The notes: generated from the letters alone by a model not told the origin. A DNA stretch of 56,740 bases from Gaiellales bacterium (GCA_012719395.1 JAAYAL010000039.1:1-56740), one strand, 5' to 3'; shown: positions 33,070 to 43,095, numbered from the stretch's first letter. Made by a program: numbers and translations.

Positions 33070-35271
33070 TCAGTCGCCGCCCCTCATGCTGAGGGAGATG
33101 CGGCGCCGCTTCAGGTCCACTTCCACCACGGTGACCTTGACTCTCTGGTTGACCTTGACCACGTCCGCGGGATCGCGCACGAATCGGTCGGCCAGCCGGC
33201 TGATGTGGACCAAGCCGTCCTGATGCACGCCCACGTCCACGAAGGCTCCGAAGCGGGTGACGTTGGTCACGATGCCCGGGAGCCTCATCCCCGGCTCCAG
33301 GTCCTCCAGCTTCTCCACCCCGGGAGCGAAGGAGAAGGCCTCGAACTCGCGCCGGGGGTCGCGGCCGGGGCGGGCCAGCTCGGCGATGATGTCCATGAGG
33401 GTGGGGAGGCCCACCTCGGCGGAGACATAGTGGTCGAGGTGGAGGCGCCCGCGCGCAGCCGGGTCGCGCAGGAGGTCGGGCACGGTGACGCCCAGATCGC
33501 GCGCCATCCGGTCCACCAGGGCGTAGCGCTCGGGGTGGACGGCGCTGGCGTCCAAGGGGTTGGCGGCCCCGCGTATGCGCAGAAAACCGGCCGCCTGCTC
33601 GAAGGCCTTGGGTCCCAGCCGGGACACCTTCAGCAGCTCGCGACGGGAGGTGAAGGGCCCGTTCTCCTGCCGGTGGGCCACGATGTTGCCGGCCAACTGG
33701 GGGCCCAGCCCCGACACGTAGGTGAGGAGCTGGGCGCTGGCCTGGTTCACCTCCACTCCCACGCTGTTCACGCAGCTCATGACCACGTCATCCAAGGCGC
33801 GGCGCAGGGCGGCCTGGTCCACGTCATGCTGGTACTGGCCCACGCCGATGGAACGGGGATCGATCTTGACCAGCTCCGCCAGCGGATCCTGCAGCCGCCG
33901 TCCGATGGAGACGGCGCCGCGGACGGTGACATCGTGGTCGGGGAACTCCTCCCGGGCCAGCTCGGAGGCGGAGTAGACGGAGGCGCCACTCTCGTTGACC
34001 ATGACCACCACCACCTGAGGGGGCAGGCCCAGGCCGCGGATGAAGGCCTCGGTCTCCCGGCCCGCCGTGCCGTTGCCCACGGCCACGGTCTCCACGGCGT
34101 ATCGCTCCACCAACTCGCGTACTCTGCGCCCGGCCACCTCCCGCATCCGCTCCGACTGGTGCGGGAAGATGGCATCGTGGTCCAAGAGGGCACCCTGCGC
34201 ATCCAGCACCGCCAGCTTGCAGCCGGTGCGGAACCCCGGGTCCACCGCCAGCACTGCCCTCTGGCCCAGCGGCGGCGCCAGCAACAGCTCGCGCAGGTTC
34301 TCGGCGAAGACGCGGATGGCCTCTTCCCCGGCCCTCTGCCGGATGTCGGCGCGGGCCTCCGTCTCCAACGACGGGCCCAGCAGGCGTCCGTATGAATCCT
34401 GCACCGCCATCCACACCTGCTCGCCGGCCGGGTCCCGGCCGGCGACGAAGCGTGCACCCAGCAGGGCCAGCGCCTCCTCCTGCGGCGGCTCCAGATGGAG
34501 TACCAGGAAGTCTTCCTTCTCGCCGCGGAACATGGCCAGCACGCGGTGGGAGGGGGCCTTGGCTGCTACCTCCGACCAGGCGAAGTAATCGCGAAACTTG
34601 GCTCCTTCCTCCTCCTTGCCTCGGGCCACGGTGGAGGCCAGCAGCCCCTTGCGGGCGAAGAGGTCGCGTAGGCGGGAGCGGGCTGCGGCGTCCTCCGAGA
34701 CCCACTCGGCCATGATGTCGCGGGCGCCAGCCAGTGCGTCTTGCGCCGTGGGCACGCCCGCTTCTTCGTTGACAAACGCGGCGGCCGCTTCCGAGGGTTC
34801 GAAGGGGTCGGCGGGATCCTGGGCGAAGAGGCGGGTGGCCAGCGGTTCCAGGCCGCGCTCCCGGGCGATGGTGGCCCGCGTGCGGCGCTTGGGTCGGAAG
34901 GGCAGGTAGAGGTCCTCCAGTTCGCTGAGGGTGCCGGCCGACTCCAGGGAGGTCGCGAGCTCGGGAGTGAGCAGTTCCCGTTCCGTCAGCGAGCGCACGA
35001 TGGCCTCGCGGCGCTTGTCCACCTCGGCCAGTTGCTCCAGACGGTCGCGGATGGTGGCGATGGCCACCTCGTGCAGGGAGCCGGTGGCCTCCTTGCGGTA
35101 GCGGGCGATGAAGGGGATGGTGGCGCCGGTGTAGAGCAGGGCGGCGGTGGCGGCCACCTGCCCCGGACTCACGCTCAGTTCCTGCGCCACAACGGCGTGA
35201 TGGTCAGCGGTCAGGGTTGCTCTCCTTCGGCCTGATGTAGGGGCGGGTGGGCCTTCCCCTGGATTGTCCAC
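33070..35271 (-). CDS. tex: Tex-family RNA-binding transcription accessory protein
   Basis: The protein is about 714-733 residues. It shows the Tex order: N-terminal helical domain (ATIPFIARYRKEATGSL), YqgF-like domain (VLAVDPGFRTGCKLAVLD), helix-hairpin-helix region (YVSGLGPQLAGNIVAHR; LGPKAFEQAAGFLRI) and a C-terminal S1 domain (GIVTNVTRFGAFVDVGVHQ, GLVHIS). Tex binds nucleic acid and influences transcription. Two starts compete: GTG 35271 without a ribosome binding site, and CTG 35214 with AAGGAG seven bases upstream, immediately before the conserved region. I list the longer form. Confidence 0.95.
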   Translation of the reverse strand: MDNPGEGPPAPTSGRRRATLTADHHAVVAQELSVSPGQVAATAALLYTGATIPFIARYRKEATGSLHEVAIATIRDRLEQLAEVDKRREAIVRSLTERELLTPELATSLESAGTLSELEDLYLPFRPKRRTRATIARERGLEPLATRLFAQDPADPFEPSEAAAAFVNEEAGVPTAQDALAGARDIMAEWVSEDAAARSRLRDLFARKGLLASTVARGKEEEGAKFRDYFAWSEVAAKAPSHRVLAMFRGEKEDFLVLHLEPPQEEALALLGARFVAGRDPAGEQVWMAVQDSYGRLLGPSLETEARADIRQRAGEEAIRVFAENLRELLLAPPLGQRAVLAVDPGFRTGCKLAVLDAQGALLDHDAIFPHQSERMREVAGRRVRELVERYAVETVAVGNGTAGRETEAFIRGLGLPPQVVVVMVNESGASVYSASELAREEFPDHDVTVRGAVSIGRRLQDPLAELVKIDPRSIGVGQYQHDVDQAALRRALDDVVMSCVNSVGVEVNQASAQLLTYVSGLGPQLAGNIVAHRQENGPFTSRRELLKVSRLGPKAFEQAAGFLRIRGAANPLDASAVHPERYALVDRMARDLGVTVPDLLRDPAARGRLHLDHYVSAEVGLPTLMDIIAELARPGRDPRREFEAFSFAPGVEKLEDLEPGMRLPGIVTNVTRFGAFVDVGVHQDGLVHISRLADRFVRDPADVVKVNQRVKVTVVEVDLKRRRISLSMRGGD

Positions 35272-35606
35272 TCAGAAGCTCGGCAAGTCTAGCAGGGCGG
35301 CCGGCCTCCGGCCCCGGCGCGTGTCAACCGAACCAAGGGGCGGGCCCCAGTCTCCGCAATCGCCTTCGACAGAGAACGGCGGCGACACCCGGGTGGAAAG
35401 AACCGGACCTCGCGACGAGCCTATTGGCCTATAATATATACTGAACAAATAACAGTGGCCCAATGAACGATGATTTATGATCTGGCTCGCGCTGCTCAAT
35501 CAACCCCGGCCGCCTCGGAGTGAGGTAGGGGCCGGGTGAGCTGAGTCCAGAACTGGGGCTTGGGGGGAGAGTTCCAGCTGCGTTGCGATCGTGCTGCGGG
35601 GTGTGA
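35272..35606. other. Intergenic region with AT-rich promoter-like island
   Basis: No gene is supported here. A perfect TATAAT (35430-35435) in a locally AT-rich stretch is the best -10 element of the window, although no good -35 stands 16-18 bases before it. It probably serves the GGDEF gene. A small GC hairpin (GGCCGG CCT CCGGCC) lies near 35300. Confidence 0.4.
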
Positions 35607-37889
35607 ATGAAGGGGAAGACGGGGGAGGGGCGGGTTCGCCGTCAACCTGCTCGGGGGGTTCTCGCGGCGAGGCGTAACAGGGCATTGCAGAATGCTCGCC
35701 GAGAGGTGGCCTTCCTGCAGAGGGTTCTTGACGCAATCCCGAGCCCCGTGTATTTGAAGGATCTCGACGGCCGCTACCGGGTCTGTAACGAGGCGTTCGC
35801 CCGGTTCCTGGGACGGGACGGCGCCGAGATCATCGGCCGCACCGTTCAGGAGATCACAGCAGAAGACACCGCACGGCGCCACGAGGAGATCGACAGGCAG
35901 TTGTTGGCCGGCTTCCGTGCGCCGTTGGACGGATCGGGTTGGGTGGAGTACGAGTCTGATCTGGCCTCAGCCGCACACGAGATGACGCACGGCATCTCTC
36001 GCAAAGCAGTCATGAAAGACGAGAGTGGAGCGGCCCTGGGTGTGGTGGGGACGGTAGTTGACGTAACGAAGCTGAAAGCGGCGCAGGACGGCTACAGACG
36101 TGCCCAGAAGTACCTGTCGGCCATAATCGAATTCCTACCCGATCCCACCTTCGTGGTTGACGCGCAGCACCGTGTGACGGCCTGGAACAAGGCCATGGAG
36201 GCCATGACCGACACTCCGGGGGACGAGGTTCTCGGGACAACTGGGCATGCTCAGGCGTTCTACGGCTTTCAACGGCCGATGCTCGTGGATGTCCTGCTGG
36301 ATGGCGTGGCGGCGAGTGACGGGGATTACGAACAGGTCTGCAGGGACGGGGACGGCGTTGTGGCCGAAGCCTTCGTGCCGCATCTCTATGGGGGTAGGGG
36401 CGGCTACATCTGGGGCAAGGCGGCCCTTCTGTATGACGAGGAGGGACAAGGTGCCGGCGCCGTGCAATCGCTGCGCGACGTGACAGACCGTAGGAATGCG
36501 GAGAGCGCTCTCGCGAACGCCAAGAGATTCGCGGAGGAGTTGCTGGATCGCATTGCCGTGCCCAGCCTCGTGATCGGCAGAAACCATGAGGTGTTGTTGT
36601 GGAATCGCAGCCTCGCCGATCTAACCGGCGTGCAGTCCGCGGACACGGTGGGGACCGATCGACAGTGGCGGGGCTTCTATGAGACCGGAAGGCCGGTTTT
36701 GGCGGATTTGGTGTTGGAGCAGGACGCCGAGCAGATCGCGCGGTTCTATCCGAATGCCGTCCCCTCGCACACGGAGCCGGGAGGTTGGCGGGACGAGGGC
36801 TGGCTGCAGGCCGACACGAGGGAGCGGCGCTACGTGGTGTTCGAGGCTCTGCCGGTGCGCATCGCCGGGCGGATAGAGGCCGTGATCCAGACCACGAGCG
36901 ACCTCACCGAGATCAAGATGGCGGCTGAGGCGGTGGAGGAATCCATGCGCAAGTACCAGCTCATCAGCGAGCGCTCCCTGGTGGGGATATACGTCACCAC
37001 GATGGACCGTTTTGCCTATGTCAATCCCAAGATGACTGAGATCTTCGGGTACACAAGGGAGGAGTTCCTGGCCGGAATGGGTCTGCTTCAGCTCGTGGTG
37101 CCGGCCGACAGGCGCGTGGTTCGCATGAGCGTCCGTGACCGACTGGAGGGAGCTGCCGTTGGCACCGCGGTTTCTTTTCGAGGGCGGAAGAAGACCGGAC
37201 AGCTGGTCTACTTGGAGGAGTACGGTGCGGCGGCGATGTATGAAGGCGAGCGTGCCATCATCGGTTCAATCATGGATGTCACCGCTAGGAAGACGGCAGA
37301 GAACCGCACCCTGGCCATGAGCGCGTGGCTGGAAGAGGTCAATGCAGCGCTGAAGCAGGCCAACGAGAAGTTGGAGGTGCTTTCCTCGACGGATTCCCTG
37401 ACGGGCTTGGCCAATCGCCGCGCTTTCGATACTCGGATGCGTACCGAGTGGCTGCGGGCGGTTCGGGAGCACTGTCGGCTGTCGCTGGTGGTCGCGGACG
37501 TCGACTTCTTCAAAGCCTACAACGACACGTACGGCCACCCCGAGGGCGATGAGTGCCTCAAGAGGATCGCCGAGGTGCTGGGGCGTGCCGCTCGGCGGCC
37601 GGGAGATCTGGCCGCTCGCTTCGGCGGCGAGGAGTTCGTCCTGCTTCTACCCAACACGGAACCGGCGGGGGCCGAGGAAGTTGCGAAGCGCGTGCTGGCG
37701 GAGGTTCAGGCGCTGAGCATCGCACACCCGGGTTCGTGTGTGAGCGCAGTCGTCACGGTCAGCCTGGGTGTTGCTTCCATGATCCCGGCTCGAGGGGACC
37801 ATCCACAGATTCTGATCTCAGCCGCCGATGACGCGCTCTACCGGGCGAAGTCGGCAGGGCGCAACAGGGTCGAGGCGGCGCGTTGCTGA
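35607..37889 (+). CDS. Multi-PAS diguanylate cyclase
   Basis: The 760-residue soluble-looking protein has four PAS domains (about 32-150, 170-300, 310-440 and 448-565; for example AIPSPVYLKDLDGRYRVCNEA and LVGIYVTTMDRFAYVNPKM). A short coiled coil follows, then a C-terminal GGDEF domain with DSLTGLANRRAFD and the active-site motif RFGGEEFVLLLP. An RxxD inhibitory site (RPGD) stands five residues before the active-site motif, so product inhibition by c-di-GMP is likely. It should synthesise c-di-GMP in response to a PAS-sensed signal. No membrane segment or EAL domain is present. The ribosome binding site is weak (GGGGTG). Confidence 0.93.
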   Translation: MKGKTGEGRVRRQPARGVLAARRNRALQNARREVAFLQRVLDAIPSPVYLKDLDGRYRVCNEAFARFLGRDGAEIIGRTVQEITAEDTARRHEEIDRQLLAGFRAPLDGSGWVEYESDLASAAHEMTHGISRKAVMKDESGAALGVVGTVVDVTKLKAAQDGYRRAQKYLSAIIEFLPDPTFVVDAQHRVTAWNKAMEAMTDTPGDEVLGTTGHAQAFYGFQRPMLVDVLLDGVAASDGDYEQVCRDGDGVVAEAFVPHLYGGRGGYIWGKAALLYDEEGQGAGAVQSLRDVTDRRNAESALANAKRFAEELLDRIAVPSLVIGRNHEVLLWNRSLADLTGVQSADTVGTDRQWRGFYETGRPVLADLVLEQDAEQIARFYPNAVPSHTEPGGWRDEGWLQADTRERRYVVFEALPVRIAGRIEAVIQTTSDLTEIKMAAEAVEESMRKYQLISERSLVGIYVTTMDRFAYVNPKMTEIFGYTREEFLAGMGLLQLVVPADRRVVRMSVRDRLEGAAVGTAVSFRGRKKTGQLVYLEEYGAAAMYEGERAIIGSIMDVTARKTAENRTLAMSAWLEEVNAALKQANEKLEVLSSTDSLTGLANRRAFDTRMRTEWLRAVREHCRLSLVVADVDFFKAYNDTYGHPEGDECLKRIAEVLGRAARRPGDLAARFGGEEFVLLLPNTEPAGAEEVAKRVLAEVQALSIAHPGSCVSAVVTVSLGVASMIPARGDHPQILISAADDALYRAKSAGRNRVEAARC

Positions 37890-38017
37890 ACCCGAGGTTG
37901 CTCTATCTGATCGCCATCACGGCCTACGACGGGATGGTCGCGCACCCCGGCTTCCCGCTTGATTGGCGATGAGCCGTGTTTTCCGAGCTGTGACGGTTTC
38001 TGTCCAGTTGCCCAGCG

Positions 38018-38443
38018 GTGAACGCCGCAGCAAGCACTTGGACCCATCAGGACTTCAGCTTCTACTTCGAGTCTCTTCCCTTGGGAGATAGCTCAACCGA
38101 CCATACCATCGGTCTATCCGACCTGGGGGCTGGCGGCCCAACCGCCTGCGTGTATGGCGGGGCCGTATGGGACAGCCAGCAATGGCGAGCTGAAATCGGT
38201 CCCTGGTATATGCGCTTCACCACCAGGGCAACCTGGTGCAACGGGGCAGTGGCCGGCCAATATGATCGGCAGGCTTGCGCGACGCATGAATTTGGGCACT
38301 GCCTGCGGCTCCTCGATCTCCAAGGCAGCTGGTTGCAGAGTTCGAGGCCGACGATGGAGGGAAGCTGCTACGCGAATGACATCTGCCAAAGGTCGCTGGC
38401 CGCGGGGGATGTTACCGGCATATGCAATTTGTACCCATGGTAA
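38018..38443 (+). pseudogene. Matrixin-like zinc metalloprotease, probably 5'-truncated
   Basis: The frame gives 141 residues of an M10A-like catalytic domain. It begins abruptly inside the fold (VNAAASTWTHQDFSFYF). The zinc site is ATHEFGHCLRLLD, a metzincin HExxH in which Gly is replaced by Arg and the third ligand position is Asp. The Met-turn is RPTMEGS and the end is DVTGICNLYPW. There is no signal peptide or propeptide, and the same frame meets TGA 33 bases before the GTG. I read this as the remnant of a secreted protease. A short intracellular or misannotated form is less likely. Confidence 0.55.
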
Positions 38444-38475
38444 GGCTGACTCTTCGTGATTGCGGAGGTGAGTGT

Positions 38476-39135
38476 ATGACAGCCCTAAGCAGATGTAAGA
38501 CAGCGATCCGCCGTCCGATCTTGTTCTTGGCGCTGGTGTGCCTCATTGGACTGGCCGGTTGCGGCAATGCGCCGACGGCGGAGAAGTGGACCATGGATGC
38601 CAGCTGGGCTTACGGCACCCGCACGATCAAGACCCAGACGGAGACAGCGGAAATCATAGCCGTCGGTGAAGTGACGAAAGTCGACCCAGCGCGATGGAAC
38701 AGCCCGGACGGCAAGCAATGGGAGCCAAAGGAAGAGGGCTCGCTGGCTATGGTCTACACCACGTTCTATGTACAGCCGACCAGACTCCTCAAAGGCGAAT
38801 CGAAGTTCGGTACGCCAATTCCATTCCGGGTCGTCGGAGGCATCATCGGAGACACAGGCCAAGCGGCGAACGCAGGAGCGGATGCAAAGTTCTCGACGAT
38901 CGCTTCCGGTCAGCAAGTAATCGTCTTCGGTCTCGATGACCATCGCTTTGGCTCTGAATGCTCTTGGACTCCGGCGGCCTACTGGTTACCTTCTGATGTC
39001 AATTCCATGTGGCGGATGGAGGGCGATACGTACAATTGCCTGGGGCAGACCGATCTCGAGGGGGAACAGAGGATGGCCCGCCCGGATCTCGAAGCCGCCA
39101 TCTCAGGCTACCTCAGTACGACGAAGTCGAAATAG
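38476..39135 (+). CDS. Lipoprotein of unknown function
   Basis: The 219-residue protein has a lipoprotein signal (RRPILFLALVCLIGLAGC, lipobox LAGC with Cys near residue 29). The rest, about 190 residues, is not recognised; it is mainly polar with strands such as AEIIAVGEVTKVD and IASGQQVIVFGLDD, and two later cysteines. ATG 38476 has GGAGGT six bases upstream, which decides the start against the in-frame ATG at 38422. It sits in an accessory-looking patch between a truncated protease and a transposase remnant. Confidence 0.75.
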   Translation: MTALSRCKTAIRRPILFLALVCLIGLAGCGNAPTAEKWTMDASWAYGTRTIKTQTETAEIIAVGEVTKVDPARWNSPDGKQWEPKEEGSLAMVYTTFYVQPTRLLKGESKFGTPIPFRVVGGIIGDTGQAANAGADAKFSTIASGQQVIVFGLDDHRFGSECSWTPAAYWLPSDVNSMWRMEGDTYNCLGQTDLEGEQRMARPDLEAAISGYLSTTKSK

Positions 39136-39153
39136 CCCCGCGCGGTTTGAGTC

Positions 39154-39196
39154 AGCAAAGGCGGCGCGGGCGGTAGAGTCTGCCGCCGCCTTTGCT
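39154..39196. terminator. Strong hairpin after the lipoprotein gene
   Basis: AGCAAAGGCGGC (39154-39165) pairs perfectly with GCCGCCTTTGCT (39185-39196), 19 bases beyond the lipoprotein stop. A U-tract is missing, so termination is probable but not certain. Confidence 0.5.
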
Positions 39197-39306
39197 CTCC
39201 CCACGCCGCATGAACGTCTGGCTCCCAGGTCATGTGGGTTTGTACTGGATCGTCCCCCCAGGCTGCTACTTTTGGTCCGGCCTCCGGAATGAGTACCGCC
39301 TGAAGT

Positions 39307-39895
39307 GTTAGCAGGCCGTTGAAAGACCACCTACGGCAGCCGGCATGTGGGGATAGAACTGGCATGCGTGGGGATGAGGAGCGCCAGGAAGCGGTCTTCT
39401 TGCTCGAGTCGCTCAAGGACCGCGTGCCGGTCGGCCACCCATTGCGCAAGATCCGCCGCTTGGTGGATACTGCCCTTGCCGATCTCGGCCACCTGTTTGC
39501 GCAGCTCTACGCCGAGGTGGGGCGGCCTTCGATCCAGCCCGAGTACCTCCTGCGCGCGGCGCTCCTTCAGAAGCTCTACGTATTTCCCTTGGAGCGCGGG
39601 CTCTGCCAGCACGTGGAGTTCAACCTGCTGTTCCGCTGGTTCGTGGGCCTGCCTTTCTCAGAAGCCGCTTGGGATTGCTCCACCTTCTCCCGCAACCGGG
39701 AGCGCATTCTTACCCCTGAGATCTTCACTGCCTTCTTTGAGGCCATCAGACGACAGGCTGAATCGCGCCGCCTGCTTTCCAAGGAGCACTTCTCGGTGGA
39801 TGCGACCCTGATCGAGGCGGCGGCCTCCATCAATAACTCCCGGCCGAAAGAAGAGCCCGGGGCCGCCGTGGGTCACTCGAAGACCAACCGTAACG
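39307..39895 (+). mobile_element. Truncated IS1182-like insertion sequence
   Basis: A probable left end (GTTAGCAGGCCGTTGAAAG, similar to the CAGGCTGTTGAAAAA-type ends of IS1182 elements) is followed by the 5' half of a transposase gene. The catalytic 3' half and right end are absent; sequence after about 39895 is the upstream region of typA. Confidence 0.65.
39364..39894 (+). pseudogene. IS1182/IS5-family transposase, N-terminal fragment
   Basis: About 177 residues from the ATG at 39364 match the N-terminal (DUF772) part of IS1182-type transposases: VPVGHPLRKIRRLVDTAL, PSIQPEYLLRAALLQKLYV, FNLLFRWFVGLPFSEAAWD, STFSRNRERIL and HFSVDATLIEAAAS, which holds the first catalytic Asp region. Homology stops near NNSRPKEEPG; the second Asp and Glu of the DDE triad are missing. 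The frame stays open to 40044 but that tail is not transposase. It cannot be active. Confidence 0.75.
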
Positions 39896-40036
39896 ATGGC
39901 GCGGAGACTCGCGCAGGTCCCCACAGCCCCCATGCAGACGCGGTATACTGCCTGAGCCGCATTTCTCGGGGCCCCGCCCCACGATCCCGGCCCCACCATC
40001 CTGAGAGGTATCGCGCGCCTGGCTGCGCCTGTATGT

Positions 40037-42016
40037 ATGACTGACCACCTGACGTCCGCAAGCTCCCCGACCGGCGCCGCCGTGCGTGCCTCGGCCGCCT
40101 CCGCCGTCGCCTCCAGCTCTTCGGCGCCACCCCCGGACGGCGGCGGCCGCATCCGCAACATCGCTATCGTGGCCCACATCGACCACGGTAAGACCACGCT
40201 CATCGACTCCATCTTCCGCGCCGCTCACGTCTTCCGGGAGAACCAGCAGGTGGAACGTCGGGTCATGGACAACAACGAGCTGGAGCGGGAGCGGGGCATC
40301 ACCATCCGGTCCAAGCACTGCACAGTGGAGTGGAACGGTTACCTCATCAACATCGTGGACACCCCGGGCCACGCCGACTTCTCCGGCGAGGTGGAGCGCG
40401 TCCTCTCCATGGTGGATTCCGTGCTGCTGCTGGTGGATGCCAATGAGGGCCCCATGCCGCAGACGCGCTACGTGCTCATGCGCTCGCTGAAGCTGGGGCA
40501 CCGGCCCATCGTGGTGGTGAACAAGGTGGACCGGCCGCGGGCCGATCCCCACGGCGCCCTGGACAAGACCTTCGACCTGTTCTTGGAGCTGGGCGCCACC
40601 GACGAGCAGGCCGACTTCCCCGTGGTCTTCGGCTCGGCCCTGGAGGGCTGGATCGTGCGGGACCCGGACCGGGATGCTCATGAGGGCATGGAGGCGCTCT
40701 TCGAGACCATCGTCAACGAGGTGCCGCCGCCGCGGGTGAATCTGGACGCGCCCTTCCGCATGCAGGTCTCCACGCTGGCCTGGAGCGACTATCTGGGCCG
40801 CATCGGCTGTGGGCGCGTGCTGGAGGGCCGGCACGGGCGGGGGGATGAGCTGGTACGGGTCTCCACGCGCTGGGTGGGCGAGGGACGGGGGCCGGAGGAC
40901 TGGGAGATAGTGGGGCTGGAGAACGCCCGCTCCTCGCACCTCTACGTGACGCGCGGCCTGGAGCGGCAGGAGGTGGAGGAGGTGCAGGCGGGGGACATCG
41001 TGTGGATCGTGGGCCCGCCGGACATCACCATCGGTGACACGCTGCAGGCGCCGGAGCGCGGCAGTGAGGCCCTGGCGCCGCTGGAGATCGAGGAGCCCAC
41101 CGTCGCCATGTTCTTCCTGGTCAACAGCGGGCCCTTCGCCGGCAAAGAGGGCAAGGCGGTCACCCTGCGCCAGATCCGCGATCGCCTGGAGCGCGAGCAG
41201 CGGGTCAACGTGGCGCTGCGCGTGGAGGACATTGGACGGGCGGACGGGGTCAAGGTCTCGGGGCGGGGGGAGTTGCACCTGGGCATCCTCATCGAGGAGA
41301 TGCGGCGCGAGGGCATGGAGCTGTGCGTCTCGCGGCCGGAGGTCATCACGCAGCGTGATGCCGCCGGGCATCTGCTGGAGCCCATGGAGGAGACCATCAT
41401 TGATGTGCCCGAGGAGTACCAGGGCGCGGTCATCGAGAAGCTGGCGCTGCGCCGGGGGGAGCTGACCGGCATGCACAACGCCGGGGCCGGGCTGGTGCGG
41501 CTGGAGCTGCGCATCCCCACCCGGGGCCTCATCGGCTATCGCAACGAGTTCCTCACCGATACCCGCGGCCTAGGCATCATGTCGTCCCGCTTCGTGGGCT
41601 ACGGGCCCTGGTGTGGGGAGGTGACGCACCGGGATCGGGGGTCGCTCATCAGCATGGAGTCCGGCACGGCCACCGGCTACGCTCTGGAGAGCCTGCAGGC
41701 GCGGGGCACGCTTTTCGTGTCACCCACGGACCCGGTCTACGAGGGCATGATCGTGGGCGAGCACTCCCGCCCTGACGATCTGGCCTGCAACCCCACGCGC
41801 AGCAAACGGCTGGGCAACTACCGGGCGGAGACCAAGGAGATCGACGTGGGCTTCAAGGTCCCGCGCAAGATGACCTTGGAGCAGGCGCTGGAGTGGATCG
41901 CCGCCGACGAGTTGGTGGAGGCCACGCCCACGTCGGTGCGGGTGCGCAAGGCGGTGCTGGAAATGGAGGAGCGGAAGCGCCAGGCCAAGAACGCGGCGGC
42001 CGTGGGACGCACCTAG
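40037..42016 (+). CDS. typA: Translational GTPase TypA/BipA
   Basis: The 659-residue protein has a GTPase domain with P-loop [10 protein letters not shown], switch region [17 protein letters not shown] and NKVD. An EF-Tu-like domain 2, two EF-G-like domains and the BipA-specific C-terminal region follow ([20 protein letters not shown]). TypA acts on ribosomes in assembly and stress or cold adaptation. The first 36 residues are a low-complexity Ala/Ser/Pro-rich extension not typical of the family. ATG 40037 has no ribosome binding site; a -10-like TATACT at 39944 gives a leader of about 85 bases. Confidence 0.96.
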   Translation: MTDHLTSASSPTGAAVRASAASAVASSSSAPPPDGGGRIRNIAIVAHIDHGKTTLIDSIFRAAHVFRENQQVERRVMDNNELERERGITIRSKHCTVEWNGYLINIVDTPGHADFSGEVERVLSMVDSVLLLVDANEGPMPQTRYVLMRSLKLGHRPIVVVNKVDRPRADPHGALDKTFDLFLELGATDEQADFPVVFGSALEGWIVRDPDRDAHEGMEALFETIVNEVPPPRVNLDAPFRMQVSTLAWSDYLGRIGCGRVLEGRHGRGDELVRVSTRWVGEGRGPEDWEIVGLENARSSHLYVTRGLERQEVEEVQAGDIVWIVGPPDITIGDTLQAPERGSEALAPLEIEEPTVAMFFLVNSGPFAGKEGKAVTLRQIRDRLEREQRVNVALRVEDIGRADGVKVSGRGELHLGILIEEMRREGMELCVSRPEVITQRDAAGHLLEPMEETIIDVPEEYQGAVIEKLALRRGELTGMHNAGAGLVRLELRIPTRGLIGYRNEFLTDTRGLGIMSSRFVGYGPWCGEVTHRDRGSLISMESGTATGYALESLQARGTLFVSPTDPVYEGMIVGEHSRPDDLACNPTRSKRLGNYRAETKEIDVGFKVPRKMTLEQALEWIAADELVEATPTSVRVRKAVLEMEERKRQAKNAAAVGRT

Positions 42017-42058
42017 CCGCAGGACCGCGCGTATCTGTGACGAGATCAGGGTAGCATG

Positions 42059-42075
42059 CCGGTGACGTGCACCGG
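42059..42075. promoter_or_regulatory. Inverted repeat between typA and the OCD-like gene
   Basis: CCGGTG and CACCGG pair perfectly across five bases, 43 bases after the typA stop and 17 bases before the next start. It may be a small terminator or an operator. Confidence 0.35.
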
Positions 42076-42092
42076 GTGTCTGGGGGGTGACT

Positions 42093-43085
42093 ATGGCTAG
42101 GTTTCTCGTCTTGGACCACTGCACCGTGTGCACCCTGCTGCCTTTCGACGAGATCATCGGGCTGATGGAGGAGACTTTCAGTGCGCTGGGCGAGGGTCGC
42201 GCCGCCCAGCCTTTGCGCAGCGTCTCCACGATCCCCGGTCAGAAGGCGGTCATCGCTCTCATGCCTGGGTATGTGGGAAGTCAACCACCCGCGCTGGGCG
42301 TCAAGGCGCTGACGGTCTTTCCTGGCAACACGGGCCGGGGTCTGGACACCCATCAGGGCGCGGTACTCCTCTTCAGTCCTGATACCGGGGAACTGCGGGC
42401 GGTCATCAATGCCGGCGCCGTCACCGCCCGGCGTACAGCGGCGGTATCCGCTCTCGCCACCCGCTACCTGGCGCGCGAAGGAGAGCTGACCTTGGTGGTG
42501 ATAGGGGCGGGCAGGCAGGGGAGGGCGCATCTGCAGGCACTGGGCGAGGTGCGGCCACTGCGGGAGGCATTGGTGGTGGATCGGGAGCCGGAAAAGGCGC
42601 GGGCATTGGCAGAGGACGTGGACGCGAGCCTGGCCTTTCCCGTGCGGGCCGTGGAAAGCCTGCGTGAGGCTCTGGCGGCGGCCGATATCGTGGTGACCAC
42701 CACCAGCTCTCATGAGCCCATTCTTCGTCGGGAATGGGTGAGGGCGGGAACCCACATCTGCGCCGTGGGCGCCTCACGACCGCCGGAGCAGGAACTGGAC
42801 GCGGAAACCGTGGCGGAGGCCTCGCTGTTCGCGGACCGAAGGGAGTCCCTGGTACATGAGGCCGCCGACTATCAGGAGGCGCTGCGGCGAGGTCTCATAC
42901 CCGGTCCTGCCCACATACGGGCGGAGTTGGCGGATCTGGTGCTGGGGCGGCATCCGGGGAGACGCTCCGTTGAGGAGGTGACGGTGTTCCGTTCGATGGG
43001 ACTGGCCATTGAGGATGTGGCGGCGGCGGGCTACGCGTTCCACAGAGCTGTGGAGCAGGGCGAGGGATGCTGGGTCGAGGTGTGA
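42093..43085 (+). CDS. Ornithine cyclodeaminase/mu-crystallin-family NAD(P)-binding protein
   Basis: The 330-residue protein shows the OCD/mu-crystallin pattern. It has the substrate part GVKALTVFPGNTGRGLDTHQG, the conserved TARRTAAVSALATRYLA, the Rossmann start LVVIGAGRQGRAHLQAL and ADIVVTTTSSHEPIL followed by HICAVGASRPPEQELD. Family members include ornithine cyclodeaminase, alanine dehydrogenase and imine reductases; the substrate here is unknown. ATG 42093 is favoured over the GTG six bases earlier because a GGGGGG stretch is well placed before it. It is convergent with the PfkB kinase gene. Confidence 0.85.
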   Translation: MARFLVLDHCTVCTLLPFDEIIGLMEETFSALGEGRAAQPLRSVSTIPGQKAVIALMPGYVGSQPPALGVKALTVFPGNTGRGLDTHQGAVLLFSPDTGELRAVINAGAVTARRTAAVSALATRYLAREGELTLVVIGAGRQGRAHLQALGEVRPLREALVVDREPEKARALAEDVDASLAFPVRAVESLREALAAADIVVTTTSSHEPILRREWVRAGTHICAVGASRPPEQELDAETVAEASLFADRRESLVHEAADYQEALRRGLIPGPAHIRAELADLVLGRHPGRRSVEEVTVFRSMGLAIEDVAAAGYAFHRAVEQGEGCWVEV

Positions 43086-43095
43086 GCCGAGGCCG

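Noticed and set aside
32812-34395. 527-codon plus-strand open frame
   Set aside because: Antisense to tex and the EamA gene; composition is His/Gly/Gln-rich mirror sequence without motifs.
37884-37976. Short TTG-started frame at the GGDEF stop
   Set aside because: Only about 30 codons, without ribosome binding site or recognisable family.
39830-41476. 548-codon minus-strand open frame
   Set aside because: Antisense to typA, whose GTPase motifs are complete.
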